Below are positions 19,006 to 28,269 of a stretch of 64,000 nucleotides of DNA, in pieces. The position numbers and the translations under genes are program-made. Under the pieces are notes generated by a model. It was not told the DNA's origin and made no database searches. It saw only the letters and a program-made list of their open reading frames with translations. The stretch is from Orenia metallireducens (lineage in GTDB: Bacteria; Bacillota; Halanaerobiia; Halobacteroidales; Halobacteroidaceae): assembly GCF_003001995.1 (NCBI RefSeq), contig NZ_PVNB01000004.1, positions 1-64,000 on the forward strand. The letters are read 5' to 3'. Each line of letters starts with the position of its first letter. The first letter of the stretch is position 1.

Positions 19006-19089
19006 GGTCTAGACCACTAGTATAGAACTATTTGTTTATGGTGTGGCTACAAGACATTAAGGATCTAATGCAAATAGTTCTTGCTAAAA
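19006..19089 (+). promoter_or_regulatory. leader module 2: duplicated operator and stem-loop
   Basis: GGTCTAGACC (19006-19015) overlaps a 22-base exact repeat of module 1 (19010-19031 equals 18793-18814). The downstream arm ATAGTTCTTGCTAAAA (19074-19089) differs from module 1 by A to G, which still pairs as G-U. The loops differ in sequence. This supports a conserved RNA fold or a second repressor site. Confidence 0.6.
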
Positions 19090-19214
19090 ATTTAAGTTTA
19101 TAATACTGGATATATGAATTTAAAGCAGAAATTCAAGTTTTAAATCCACATATCTACATAAGAATATATTAAAAAATCTTAATTTAGATTATTAAATTAA
19201 AAGGAGGAGATTTC

Positions 19215-19517
19215 ATGAAGATTTTATTAACTTGTAGTGCTGGGATGAGTACTAGCTTAATGGTAGAGAAGATGAAAGAGGCAGCTAAAAATAGAGGTTT
19301 GGAAGCATCTATTAAGGCAGAAGCAATGGACGGGTTTGCAGATGTCGTAAATGATTATGATGTTGTCTTATTAGGTCCTCAAATTAGATACAAAGAGGCT
19401 GAATTTAAGAAGATTGCAGCTGAATATGAGATACCAGTAGCTGTAATTGATTCAGCAGCATATGGGATGTTAAATGGAGATAAGGTTTTGCAACAGGCTT
19501 TAGAAATGGTTAAGTAA
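19215..19517 (+). CDS. celA: PTS lactose/cellobiose-family IIB component, copy 2
   Basis: IIB phosphocarrier of 100 residues with Cys7 in LLTCSAGMSTSLMVEKM. Very similar to the copy at 10511-10813. AAAGGAGGAG precedes ATG 19215. First gene of the second operon, IIB-IIC-porin-IIA-GH1-HPr, under the promoter at 18722 and the duplicated leader modules. Confidence 0.95.
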   Translation: MKILLTCSAGMSTSLMVEKMKEAAKNRGLEASIKAEAMDGFADVVNDYDVVLLGPQIRYKEAEFKKIAAEYEIPVAVIDSAAYGMLNGDKVLQQALEMVK

Positions 19518-19620
19518 ATATATAGGGTGATATTGCTATTTATAAGTTTATAAGAAAAGATTAGAAGCATAAATACTTTAAGTTTATAAGCTATTAAAAA
19601 AAATAATAGGAGGCTTTAAT

Positions 19621-20961
19621 ATGGCAAAAAATAAATTTTATGATTTTTTAAATAATAAATTTATGCCAGTTATGGGGCGAATAGCCAACCAAAGACACTT
19701 AAAAGCAGTTCGAGATGGCTTGATTAGTACAATTCCTTTTACAATTGTAGGAAGTGCAGCATTAATTCTAAGGTTTCCACCAGTAGATCCTAGCAAAGTG
19801 GGTCCTGATTCTAATTTTCTTATGAAATTCTTATTGGCATGGAATACTTGGGCTAGTAATCATGGTGACGCTATCATGATGCCCTTCCAAATGACAATGG
19901 CCTTATTGGGTATATTTGCAGTAATTGGTATCAGTTATAGTCTAGCTAAAACTTATAAATTAAATGAGCTATCAAGTGTTGGAATGGGTCTGATGAGTTA
20001 TTTGTTAGTCTCTGCACCAGCTACAAACGGTACACTCTCAATGACTTATCTCGATGCTAAAGGTTTATTTACAGCAATAGTCATTGGAATTTTGAGTATT
20101 GAAATGCTGAGGATTTTAGAAGAGAAAGAGATTAAAATAAAGATGCCTGATGGTGTTCCACCAGCAGTAGCCAGCTCTTTTGCTATTCTAATACCAGCGT
20201 TTATCTTAATGGCAGTTTTTTATGGTGCTAGTTTAATTATTCAAGGTGCAACAGGTAAGTTAATACCAGAAGCTATTATGGCGATGATGGCACCAGCAGT
20301 AAAGGCTGTAGATAGTCCCTTTGGAGTATTCTTCTTTGCTACATTATGTCAGTTATTATGGTTTACTGGTATTCATGGTGCAGCAACTGTAGGAGCTATT
20401 CAACAAGCCTTTTTAGATCAGAACTGGATGAGAAATGCAGAGCTTCGTGTAGCAGGAGAACCGATGCAATATGTTTATACAACACCATTTTGGTCTTATT
20501 TTGTAATAATTGGAGGTTCAGGTGCTACATTAGCATTGGTATTCCTATATTTAAGAAGCCGTTCTAAGCAATTAAAAAGTGTAGGTAAGTTGAGTTTATT
20601 ACCAGCTTTATTTAATATTAATGAGCCAGTTATCTTTGGTTCACCACTGGTATTGAATCCAATTATGTTTATTCCCTTTGTATTTGTTCAACCGATTTTA
20701 GGTGTAATAGCTTATTTTATAGTTAAATGGGGATGGGTTGGAAAGGCATTTATCAATCCTCCATGGACTACGCCAGCACCAATTGGAGCGGTTTTATCAA
20801 CACTTGATTGGAAAGCAGGGGTTTTGGTAATAGTTCTAGCAGCTTTAGCTGGAGTAATGTATTATCCATTCTTTAAGGCTTATGAGAAGCAACTTGTTGA
20901 AAAAGAGATGGGAGAAGAACAAGAAAGTCTAGAAAATGCAGAAGGTTCTGTTAGTGCATAA
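19621..20961 (+). CDS. celB: PTS lactose/cellobiose-family IIC permease, copy 2
   Basis: Membrane IIC component of 446 residues, with LLWFTGIHGAATVGAI and FNINEPVIFGSPLVLNP, the same signatures as copy 1. AATAGGAGG precedes ATG 19621. Differences from copy 1 are spread along the chain, including the loop before the final helices, so substrate range may differ. It is followed not by IIA, as usual, but by an outer-membrane porin gene. Confidence 0.95.
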   Translation: MAKNKFYDFLNNKFMPVMGRIANQRHLKAVRDGLISTIPFTIVGSAALILRFPPVDPSKVGPDSNFLMKFLLAWNTWASNHGDAIMMPFQMTMALLGIFAVIGISYSLAKTYKLNELSSVGMGLMSYLLVSAPATNGTLSMTYLDAKGLFTAIVIGILSIEMLRILEEKEIKIKMPDGVPPAVASSFAILIPAFILMAVFYGASLIIQGATGKLIPEAIMAMMAPAVKAVDSPFGVFFFATLCQLLWFTGIHGAATVGAIQQAFLDQNWMRNAELRVAGEPMQYVYTTPFWSYFVIIGGSGATLALVFLYLRSRSKQLKSVGKLSLLPALFNINEPVIFGSPLVLNPIMFIPFVFVQPILGVIAYFIVKWGWVGKAFINPPWTTPAPIGAVLSTLDWKAGVLVIVLAALAGVMYYPFFKAYEKQLVEKEMGEEQESLENAEGSVSA

Positions 20962-21085
20962 GATATTATTTTTATAACATTTAACTAAGAGTCTAATTTG
21001 CTAAAAATTAAAGGAAAGTTAAAATCTATTGATATATTGTAAACAAGAAGATATTAAGATTAGAAAAGAGATGAGGGGGATTTAC

Positions 21086-22405
21086 ATGAAGAAGTTTTTA
21101 ATTACTATGTTATTTGTATTAGTTTTAAGTAGTTCTGTATTTGCTAGTTCTGATGTTGATAAATCATCTGATGTGGAAGAATTAGCTGCTAAGTTGGCTG
21201 CTATAGAAGCACAGCTTAACAACACAGTAACAAAAGAATCTGGAATTTCTATCAGCGGTTGGGGGCGTGCAATTTTTGCTCCAGGTATGTCCAATGATAG
21301 TGGAGACACTGTGAATTTCAATGGTACATCTTGGGGTGGAAATAGTGCTCGTATCGGTTGGACTATCAAAGGTCAAAGTAAAAACGTAGGTTTTCATGTT
21401 GATATGAATGCTGATGGAGGTAGTTCTGGTTTTCAAGATCAACAGAAAATATGGGCAAAGCCTACTGAAAATCTTACTATTGAAGTAGGACCATCAGTAT
21501 TCTACCAAGCTTTACGTGGTGATACTGCATATGGTGCTTGGAACTGGTTACGTTTTGATGGTATTGATGATGAAGATGCTATCTTTGCTCGTGGTAAAGC
21601 AGGTGGCGGCGACCAAAACAATATCCACCAAAATGGTAATGGAGTACAAGGTGGATGGGAACGTGAGGATGGTATAGATGGTGGTGCTATAGCTCATTAT
21701 GATAAGGATGGAGTACATGTATTTGCTGCTCTTGATCATAGTAAAGGTTCATTTTTAGATGAAGCTAAAACTGTAAGGGAAGAATATACTACTGGTGACA
21801 TGCTTGCCCGTGGGCAATATGGTTTTGGTTATGACATGCCTAATGTTGGTCTAGTTCGTGCTCAATACATTGGAAAAGCATATAATGATGGTGGAAATGA
21901 ACTTGAGAGCTATGGTATATTCAATGCTGCAGTAAGCTTGAACAATCTTTCAGATAATTTTGCTCTTGATTTAGGCGTATTTGTTCCAACTGAAGACTTT
22001 GATAAGACTGGCGATACTAAGCATGGCTGGACAGCTTTCAATGCTTATGGTAAATATACAGGTGTAGATAAATGGACTCTACACAGCACAATTCAAACTA
22101 AGTTTGATAAAGTAGATAAAACTGGAGACGAAGGTTTAGGTTTCCAACTTGGTGTTGGGGCTGACCATCCTTTAGCTATGGCTGATGGTAGCTACACTTT
22201 AAATACAGACTTACGTTTTATGAATGAAAACTGGAGTGGAGATGACAACTCTGTTAGTACATTAATCGGTATTTCCAAAGGTTTAGCTAGTGGGAAAGTT
22301 GGTATAGGTATAGAGTATACTACTGGAGGATTTACAGCTAGCGATACAGGTAGTTATGATGATTCTAACTGGGCAATTCCTGTTGTTCTTGAATACTGGT
22401 TCTAA
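21086..22405 (+). CDS. outer-membrane beta-barrel porin inside PTS operon
   Basis: Predicted secreted protein of 439 residues: signal peptide about 1-20 (MKKFLITMLFVLVLSSSVFA), a short charged helix (about 25-45, VEELAAKLAAIEAQL), then a long glycine-, aspartate- and aromatic-rich region of alternating beta strands, ending in VVLEYWF, the terminal aromatic residue that outer-membrane insertion machinery recognises. No SLH domain is seen. ATG 21086 follows GAGGGGGA; an in-frame start at 21029 would add residues before the signal peptide. Located between IIC and IIA, it most likely lets beta-glucosides through the outer membrane. This implies a diderm host. The porin family was not identified. 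Confidence 0.85.
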   Translation: MKKFLITMLFVLVLSSSVFASSDVDKSSDVEELAAKLAAIEAQLNNTVTKESGISISGWGRAIFAPGMSNDSGDTVNFNGTSWGGNSARIGWTIKGQSKNVGFHVDMNADGGSSGFQDQQKIWAKPTENLTIEVGPSVFYQALRGDTAYGAWNWLRFDGIDDEDAIFARGKAGGGDQNNIHQNGNGVQGGWEREDGIDGGAIAHYDKDGVHVFAALDHSKGSFLDEAKTVREEYTTGDMLARGQYGFGYDMPNVGLVRAQYIGKAYNDGGNELESYGIFNAAVSLNNLSDNFALDLGVFVPTEDFDKTGDTKHGWTAFNAYGKYTGVDKWTLHSTIQTKFDKVDKTGDEGLGFQLGVGADHPLAMADGSYTLNTDLRFMNENWSGDDNSVSTLIGISKGLASGKVGIGIEYTTGGFTASDTGSYDDSNWAIPVVLEYWF

Positions 22406-22426
22406 TCATTATCTAGTTTAGTAATC

Positions 22427-22465
22427 AAGGTGTTATAGTCTACTATCACAAGACTATAACACCTT
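22427..22465 (+). other. 14-bp stem-loop between porin and IIA
   Basis: AAGGTGTTATAGTC pairs perfectly with GACTATAACACCTT; no T-run follows. It probably sets the ratio of porin to IIA message or is a partial terminator. Confidence 0.65.
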
Positions 22466-22506
22466 AAAACCTTAAATGATAAAAACTTTATAAAAGGAGG
22501 GAAAAT

Positions 22507-22827
22507 ATGAGTTCAGAAGAGATTGTGTTTAAGATTATTACTGAAGCAGGTAATGCTAAAGGGGTATCCTTTGAGGCCTTTGCTTTAGCTAAAGAAGGAA
22601 AATTTGCTGAGGCAGAAGAGAAGTTAAAAGAGGCTAATCAGTTTTTCCATCAAGCCCATGATATCCAAACTGAATTGATTACTAAAGAGGCTCAGGGTCA
22701 AAAAAATGAAGTTAGTATATTGATGGTCCATGCTCAGGACCATTTAGCAGGTGCTACCTTAGCTAAGGATTTAATTGCAGAGATGATTCAAATGCAAAAA
22801 GAGATTCATAATTTAAAGATAAGTTAG
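22507..22827 (+). CDS. celC: PTS lactose/cellobiose-family IIA component, copy 2
   Basis: IIA phosphocarrier of 106 residues. Active-site His75 and metal ligand Asp78 are in MVHAQDHLAGA. Closely related to 12373-12702 but lacks its last residues and is not coupled to a GH4 gene. AAAGGAGGG precedes ATG 22507. It completes the second transporter with IIB (19215) and IIC (19621). Confidence 0.95.
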   Translation: MSSEEIVFKIITEAGNAKGVSFEAFALAKEGKFAEAEEKLKEANQFFHQAHDIQTELITKEAQGQKNEVSILMVHAQDHLAGATLAKDLIAEMIQMQKEIHNLKIS

Positions 22828-23198
22828 ATATTAGATTGTTGTATTTTTAATACCCCTTATAAAGTTCTATAAAGTGATTGATAAAAGTGATTTAAGCTAT
22901 TTAATAATATTGTAAGATTTTATGTATTGTATTAAAGGTTTAATATTATAGTTAGCTATAGGTTTTGCCCCATAGGTTTTGTAGAGGTTATGATAGCATC
23001 ATAGCACCCTGAGGGTAAATACTCTTGGGGTGATTACAACTTGTATTTAATAATTAATTTTCGCCATATATAGATAAAAGTAAATCTGATTTAGGCATTC
23101 ATATTGGAATAAATTTCATTAATTATATTTCTATTACTATACAGATAGACAGGTTTAATAATTTTAATATTGTTTTTAAATGAGAAGGAGGGAGAAAA
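22828..23198. other. 371-base gap before GH1 copy 2
   Basis: No gene. It contains two copies of ATAGGTTTTG (22958 and 22972) and a GC-richer imperfect hairpin around 23005-23032 (CACCCTGAG against CTCTTGGGGTG). No clear promoter or known riboswitch could be read. Confidence 0.5.
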
Positions 23199-24605
23199 AT
23201 GAAATTTCCGAATGATTTTTTATTTGGAGCCGCTTCTGCTTCATATCAGGTAGAAGGTGCCTGGAATGAAGATGGAAAAGGCCTTACTAACTGGGATGAA
23301 TTTTCTAAGATACCAGGAAAAACTTTTGAAGGAACTAATGGTGATGTTGCAGTAGACCATTATCATAGATATAAAGAAGATATTAAGCTTATGGCTGAAA
23401 TGGGATTAGAATCTTATAGATTCTCTATCTCTTGGGCTAGGATTATCCCAGATGGAGATGGTGAAATAAACGAAAAAGGGATAGAATTTTATAACAATCT
23501 AATAGATGAGTGTCTAAAGTATGGGATAGTTCCTTTTGCTACCTTGTACCATTGGGATTTGCCCTTAACTTTAGAGAAGGATGGAGGCTGGATCAATAAA
23601 AGAACATCAAAAGCTTTTGTTAAGTATGCAAATGTATGTTTTAAAGCCTTTGGTGATAGAGTCAAGAATTGGATTACTTTTAATGAAACAGTTGTTTTTT
23701 GTCGTTTAGGTTACTTAACTGGGGCTCATCCGCCAGGAATAGAGAATGATCCCAAAAAATATTTCCAAGCAATACACAATGTCTTTATTGCTCATGCTCA
23801 AGCTATAAAAGATTATAAGAAATTAAAACAATTTGGAGAGATTGGGATAACACATGTTTTTGGACCAGCATTTAGTATAGATGATAAACCAGAGAATAAA
23901 GAGGCAGCTTATCATGCTAATCAGTATGAGATAGCTTGGTATTATGATCCAATATTGAAGGGAGAATATCCAGAATATGTGCTAAAACAATTAGAAGAAA
24001 AGGGATGGACTCCTGACTGGACAGAAGAAGAGCTAGAATTGTTGAAAACTGCAGCTCCTTTGAATGATTTTATAGGCTTAAATTATTATCAACCCTTTAG
24101 AGTAAAGAAGAACGATATAGCAGAAGAACAAGAGAACTCTAGAGAGAACTCCACTGGTGCTCCAGGTAATGCCTCTTTTGATAATGTATATAGAACTGTT
24201 ATGATGGATGACAAGAAGTATACAAAATGGGGTTGGGAGATTGCTCCAGATGCCTTACTTGAAGGTTTGAGAATGTTAAAAGCTGACTATGGTGATGTGA
24301 AGATGTATATTACGGAAAATGGTTTAGGTGATCAGGACCCAATTATTGAAGGTGAAATAGTAGATATCCCTAGAATTAAGTTTATAGAAGCACATTTAAA
24401 AGCTGTTAAAGAGGCCATTAAAGAAGGAATAAACCTTAAGGGATATTATGCTTGGTCAGTAATTGACTTGTTAAGCTGGTTAAACGGATATAAAAAGCAG
24501 TATGGTTTTATTTATGTAGACCATAACGATAATTTAAATAGAAAGAAGAAAGCCTCTTTTTATTGGTATAAACAGGTTATTGAAGAGAGAGGGGAGAGTC
24601 TTTAA
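23199..24605 (+). CDS. GH1 6-phospho-beta-glucosidase/galactosidase, copy 2
   Basis: TIM-barrel retaining glycosidase of 468 residues. Acid/base Glu163 (TFNETV) and nucleophile Glu373 (ITENGLG) are present. The loop SWLNGYKKQYGFIYVD fits the SW-x-NGY-x-K-x-YG phosphate-binding signature of LacG-type 6-phospho-beta-glycosidases and differs from copy 1. N-terminal signature FLFGAASASYQVEGAW. GAAGGAGGGAG precedes ATG 23199. It hydrolyses products of the second PTS; gluco versus galacto preference is not settled. Confidence 0.92.
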   Translation: MKFPNDFLFGAASASYQVEGAWNEDGKGLTNWDEFSKIPGKTFEGTNGDVAVDHYHRYKEDIKLMAEMGLESYRFSISWARIIPDGDGEINEKGIEFYNNLIDECLKYGIVPFATLYHWDLPLTLEKDGGWINKRTSKAFVKYANVCFKAFGDRVKNWITFNETVVFCRLGYLTGAHPPGIENDPKKYFQAIHNVFIAHAQAIKDYKKLKQFGEIGITHVFGPAFSIDDKPENKEAAYHANQYEIAWYYDPILKGEYPEYVLKQLEEKGWTPDWTEEELELLKTAAPLNDFIGLNYYQPFRVKKNDIAEEQENSRENSTGAPGNASFDNVYRTVMMDDKKYTKWGWEIAPDALLEGLRMLKADYGDVKMYITENGLGDQDPIIEGEIVDIPRIKFIEAHLKAVKEAIKEGINLKGYYAWSVIDLLSWLNGYKKQYGFIYVDHNDNLNRKKKASFYWYKQVIEERGESL

Positions 24606-24680
24606 AGAATGTCTACTGTAGTTATCTTAGATGGAAATACTTTTAACTATAGCTGACTTAGTTTTAGAATGAAAGCTAAT

Positions 24681-25009
24681 GGATATATTGAGACACTTTT
24701 CACTTTAAAAAGTTAGTAAAATTATTAAAATATTTTTCGGGAAAGCTTATCAGCTTTTTTCTCGAGTGACTTTTACCATCGCCGCAAAAGTCACCAAAAG
24801 GTCTAGAAAAAATTCAACTCACTCAGCAATCAAAATAATGAACATTATCACTTATTAGACTCTCTAAATTAAGATTTTATAATACTCTAGATCCTAGCTC
24901 AATTTTTGCTTCGTTCAAACAGAAATTTTTTTCGGATTAAAAACCTTAAAATCTGTTTAATTGTCAATTGTACACTGTTAATTGCAAATTTAAGAGTGTC
25001 GCAATATCA
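24681..25009. repeat. intergenic element, GCGACACTTTT-end family, copy B
   Basis: Left end GGATATATTGAGACACTTTT, right end AAGAGTGTCGCAATATC. Outer flanks also match copy E: a left AATGAAAGCTAAT and a right TAGATTCACGAA (ends about 25050). The interior is longest of the six and includes an inverted GTGACTTTT/AAAAGTCAC pair near 24765-24805 and GTCAATTGTACACTG near 24963. No coding capacity. Confidence 0.65.
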
Positions 25010-25099
25010 TTCTATAACGTCATAGTTAAATTTTATTCTAGATTCACGAAGCTATAGATGGATTGGTATTTAAATTGAATTGTATAGGGGGATAGTCAG

Positions 25100-25354
25100 A
25101 TGGCTAGTCAAGAGATCAAGATAGTTAATGAAGCGGGAATACATGCTCGTCCTGCTAGTATGTTGGTGCTGTTAGCTAATAAATTTAAGGAAGATATCAA
25201 TATTGTAAAGAATGGAAGAGAGATTAATGCTAAAAGTATTATGGGAATTATGAGCTTGGGGGTAAGTTGTGGCGATACCCTTGAGATTATTTCTGATAAT
25301 AATGATGCTGTTGAGCAGTTAGTTGAACTGATAGGAAGTGGGTTTGGAGAATAA
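25100..25354 (+). CDS. ptsH: HPr phosphocarrier protein, locus copy 2
   Basis: HPr of 84 residues with His15 (GIHARPAS) and Ser46 (AKSIMGIMSLG), both phosphorylation sites intact. Similar to 14156-14410, including the C-terminal GSGFGE. AGGGGGA precedes ATG 25100. No enzyme I gene nearby. It is separated from GH1 copy 2 by a repeat element, so co-transcription is uncertain. Confidence 0.93.
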   Translation: MASQEIKIVNEAGIHARPASMLVLLANKFKEDINIVKNGREINAKSIMGIMSLGVSCGDTLEIISDNNDAVEQLVELIGSGFGE

Positions 25355-25414
25355 CAAGTTCGATTTTTATGGTATTAGATAAATTAGCATAATTGACAGA
25401 TAGTTTAGATATTA

Positions 25415-25466
25415 AATAAGTAACGAGTAAGCAGTGACTAGAGAACTTCTTACTCGTTATTTATTA
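25415..25466 (+). repeat. hairpin repeat of the AACGAGTAAG type
   Basis: TAACGAGTA (25421-25429) and TACTCGTTA (25451-25459) form a stem extended by AATAAG/TTTATT. It may end the HPr transcript. Related words occur at 55186. Confidence 0.55.
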
Positions 25467-25525
25467 TATGATTTGAAAGTAAAATTAACTAGTGTTATAA
25501 TAAGTTAAAAGTTATATTGAAGGTT

Positions 25526-25544
25526 TTGACAGTTAGCGAGTCAA
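25526..25544. promoter_or_regulatory. palindrome before gntR2
   Basis: TTGAC and GTCAA flank AGTTAGCGA. The left arm could also be a -35 hexamer; no convincing -10 at normal spacing. Weak. Confidence 0.3.
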
Positions 25545-25611
25545 TCTAATACCAATCCTAAATAAAGATTATTAAAGGTATAAATTATTAAAGTAAAAGA
25601 GGAGATACATA

Positions 25612-26337
25612 ATGAGGCTAGATGAGAGTAGTCCAATCCCATTATATTATCAATTAGAGAATATAATTAGAAGAAGAATAGAGATAGGGGAGTATAAACC
25701 TGGAGAGAGGATCCCTTCTCTAAATCAATTAAATGAGGAGTTTAACCTTAGTAAAGTGACAATAAGTAAGGCTGTTGCTAATTTAATTGAGGAGGGAATC
25801 TTATATAGAGAGAGGGGTCAAGGAACCTTTGTTTCAGAAGAGAAAGTAAAGGACTTTAGTGAAACTACAGGTTTTACTGAGACTATGATCGAAGAAGGAA
25901 GAAAGCCTTCAACTAAGGTTATATCACAGGATTTAGTCTCTCCTAGTGAATTGATCTGTGATAAATTAATGATTAATGATAAGCAAAAGGTGATTTTAAC
26001 AGTCAGAATAAGAATTGCAGATGAGATACCTGTTGCTTTTGAGAAGTCTTATATACCCTATGCAGTAGCTCCTAAGCTATTGGAGTTGGATTTATCCAAA
26101 GACTCTATTTATCAGCACCTTAGAGAAGAAGGATATAGTTTAAACAAAACTATTCAGGAGATTGAAGCAATAGAAGCAGACAAGGAGTTAAGTGATCTCT
26201 TAGAAGTTAAGCGGGGTAAGGCGATCTTAAAGAGAAAGAGATTGACCTTTTCTAATGGTAATCCTGTTGAATTTAGTTTTAGTTTTTATCCTGGAGATAG
26301 GTATGTTATAACGACTGAGTCTATCTCGACAACTTAA
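25612..26337 (+). CDS. GntR/HutC-family regulator of the second beta-glucoside locus
   Basis: 241-residue regulator: winged helix-turn-helix (about 8-75; SLNQLNEEFNLSKVTISKAV, then GQGTFVS) and UTRA effector domain (about 95-235). Its N-terminal LDESSPIPLYYQLENIIR almost repeats that of the 4914-5636 protein, but the recognition helix differs (KVTISKAV against RMTVRRAL), which fits the shifted operators seen in the leader of PTS operon 2. GAGGAG precedes ATG 25612. Likely senses a phosphosugar and controls the 18722 promoter; inference. Confidence 0.92.
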   Translation: MRLDESSPIPLYYQLENIIRRRIEIGEYKPGERIPSLNQLNEEFNLSKVTISKAVANLIEEGILYRERGQGTFVSEEKVKDFSETTGFTETMIEEGRKPSTKVISQDLVSPSELICDKLMINDKQKVILTVRIRIADEIPVAFEKSYIPYAVAPKLLELDLSKDSIYQHLREEGYSLNKTIQEIEAIEADKELSDLLEVKRGKAILKRKRLTFSNGNPVEFSFSFYPGDRYVITTESISTT

Positions 26338-26350
26338 TATTGTTTTAAAT

Positions 26351-26384
26351 GGTCAGTTTGTCTTGCAGGCTGATCTTTTTTTAT
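26351..26384 (+). terminator. terminator after gntR2
   Basis: GGTCAG pairs with CTGATC (one G-U) over a 13-base loop, then T7. Confidence 0.65.
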
Positions 26385-26489
26385 TAGTATACTTTTACAC
26401 TTTAATAAGTTAAACCACTGGTAAAAGAATAGAAAGTTTATTATAATATAGTTAAAAGGTTTGAGATATAATTTATGGAGGTGTAAGTT

Positions 26490-26780
26490 TTGAATTCTAA
26501 GTTACAAGATGAATTTACTGATCAGTTATTTGAAGCTATTTTGTTGTTAAAGAATAAAGAAGAGTGTTATAAATTTTTTGAGGATATAAGTACTGTCAAT
26601 GAACTAAAATCCTTAGCCCAGAGATTAGAAGTAGCTCGTATGCTAAATGATGGTTATACCTATGAAGAGATTGCTGAAACTACTGGGGCAAGTACTGCTA
26701 CTATCAGTAGGGTAAAACGCTGTTTAAATTATGGTGCTGATGGTTATCAGTTGATTTTGGAACGTATGAAGGATAAGTAG
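26490..26780 (+). CDS. YerC/YecD-type TrpR-like regulator
   Basis: Helical DNA-binding protein of 96 residues matching the YerC/YecD family related to the Trp repressor: LKSLAQRLEVARML followed by the helix-turn-helix YTYEEIAETTGASTATISRVKRCL at about 54-77. TTG 26490 follows GGAGGTG by 6 bases. Regulatory target and ligand are unknown in this family as far as I can tell; the Trp-binding pocket should not be assumed. Monocistronic between two terminators. Confidence 0.88.
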   Translation: MNSKLQDEFTDQLFEAILLLKNKEECYKFFEDISTVNELKSLAQRLEVARMLNDGYTYEEIAETTGASTATISRVKRCLNYGADGYQLILERMKDK

Positions 26781-26823
26781 TTATATGATAATATAATTAA
26801 AGAGTTGATTCATTAGGATTATT

Positions 26824-26846
26824 CCCCCTTTAGGGGGTCTTTTTAT
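26824..26846 (+). terminator. terminator after YerC-like gene
   Basis: CCCCCTTTAGGGGG followed by TCTTTTTA. Confidence 0.85.
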
Positions 26847-26951
26847 GTTGGTTTATATATTTTAAAATGGTATAAAATTTCTATCTTTATAGTAAGAATT
26901 AATAATTTTTTATATAAGACTAGGATAGAATATTATTAAAGGGGGTCTAAT

Positions 26952-28178
26952 ATGCAGGTTGTTCATGCTACCTTTGCTTCAGGCGAAGGAAAAGATGCTG
27001 TTGAATTACTAAAGAATTTGGGGGTGGAGATTGAGGATTATAAATTAATTGAATCAAAGTCAGGGGATCTACTTATTATAAATCTCCTATATCATAATGT
27101 TGATGTACTGATAGATAAGCTTAAGAATCGCTTTGATTTTACTAATAATGTACATAGAAGCTTAATCATCTTTACACCTGATACTGTAATTCCAAGTAAT
27201 AAGGAGAAGGCCAAAAAAGAGGCCTATCGAGCCAGTCGAGAGACAATTGTTACCTATGCTAAGGAGAATAGTGAGATGAGTAGCCAACTAGTATTTTTGG
27301 CTGTAGTGGCTGCTATAATTGCTACCTTAGGATTAATTCTTGACAATACTCCAGTAATAGTTGGGGCCATGATTATCGCTCCTGTATTTGGACCGATAGC
27401 TACGATGGCTATAGGAATTGTATTAGGAGATTTAAAGCTATTGGTTAAGGGGATTGTAGTAGAGTTATCTATTATGGGAATAGCAATTGTTATTGGGGCT
27501 ATCTTTGGACTTATAATTCCTAATGTCTCAATAACTCATGCCTTAGAGGTGAGGATGTTACCAACCTTACCAGACTTGCTGGTGGCACTAGCAGCAGGTG
27601 GGGCAGGAGCTTATGCATTGATTACCCATGTTAAGTCACAACAGTTAGTAGGAGTAGTTATTGCTGCTGCCTTGATTCCAGTCATGGCTACTATAGGTGT
27701 GGGAATCTCTTTACATAATGTAGATATGATAATAGGTGCTTCATTATTGTTGTTAGGGAACCTATTTACCCTATTATTGGCTATAATCATGGTATTTTAC
27801 TTTAAAGGATTGAAGCCACAATGGTGGTATGAATCTACTGCTAAGAAATTAATTAAGAAGAGTTTGGTTGTGTTGACTATCTCAGTAATCTTATTAACTA
27901 TACCTTTATCTATAATCACTTACAATCAGATGGTTAGAGAAGAACCTGAAGATGTAGTCCGTCAAATTTATCGAGAGCATTTTGGTGATGAACTAGAGAG
28001 TAGATTATTTTCAATTGATGTTAAAGATAAGAAGGTAGATATTATCTTATATACTCCTATTAATACTGATAAGCATTATTTTAAATTGTTGTCAGATAAG
28101 ATAAAGGATAGCCTTGGAGCTGACTATCAGGTTATCTTTGAAATTATACCAACTCAAAGATTGGAAACACCACTATAA
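26952..28178 (+). CDS. DUF389 / TIGR00341-family membrane protein
   Basis: 408-residue protein: a soluble N-terminal domain (about 1-105), six or seven membrane helices (about 110-330, including VIVGAMIIAPVFGPIATMAIG and ALAAGGAGAYAL), and a soluble C-terminal tail of about 75 residues. The pattern matches the DUF389 family, whose function is unknown. AAGGGGG precedes ATG 26952. It lies alone between a terminator and the cysK promoter, so context gives little. Confidence 0.85.
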   Translation: MQVVHATFASGEGKDAVELLKNLGVEIEDYKLIESKSGDLLIINLLYHNVDVLIDKLKNRFDFTNNVHRSLIIFTPDTVIPSNKEKAKKEAYRASRETIVTYAKENSEMSSQLVFLAVVAAIIATLGLILDNTPVIVGAMIIAPVFGPIATMAIGIVLGDLKLLVKGIVVELSIMGIAIVIGAIFGLIIPNVSITHALEVRMLPTLPDLLVALAAGGAGAYALITHVKSQQLVGVVIAAALIPVMATIGVGISLHNVDMIIGASLLLLGNLFTLLLAIIMVFYFKGLKPQWWYESTAKKLIKKSLVVLTISVILLTIPLSIITYNQMVREEPEDVVRQIYREHFGDELESRLFSIDVKDKKVDIILYTPINTDKHYFKLLSDKIKDSLGADYQVIFEIIPTQRLETPL

Positions 28179-28183
28179 TATTC

Positions 28184-28212
28184 TTGACAAAAGGCGAACA
28201 TTTTGTTAAAAT
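28184..28212 (+). promoter_or_regulatory. promoter of cysK
   Basis: TTGACA (28184-28189), 17-base spacer, TAAAAT (28207-28212) with extended TG. Confidence 0.85.
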
Positions 28213-28269
28213 ATGAATAACATATAAACATAGTGATTTACTCGGTTTTAAATATAGAGGAGGGATAAA

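Noticed and set aside
20346-20567. 73-codon frame inside IIC copy 2
   Set aside because: Alternative frame of a well-supported IIC gene; unusual Ser/Cys-rich composition.
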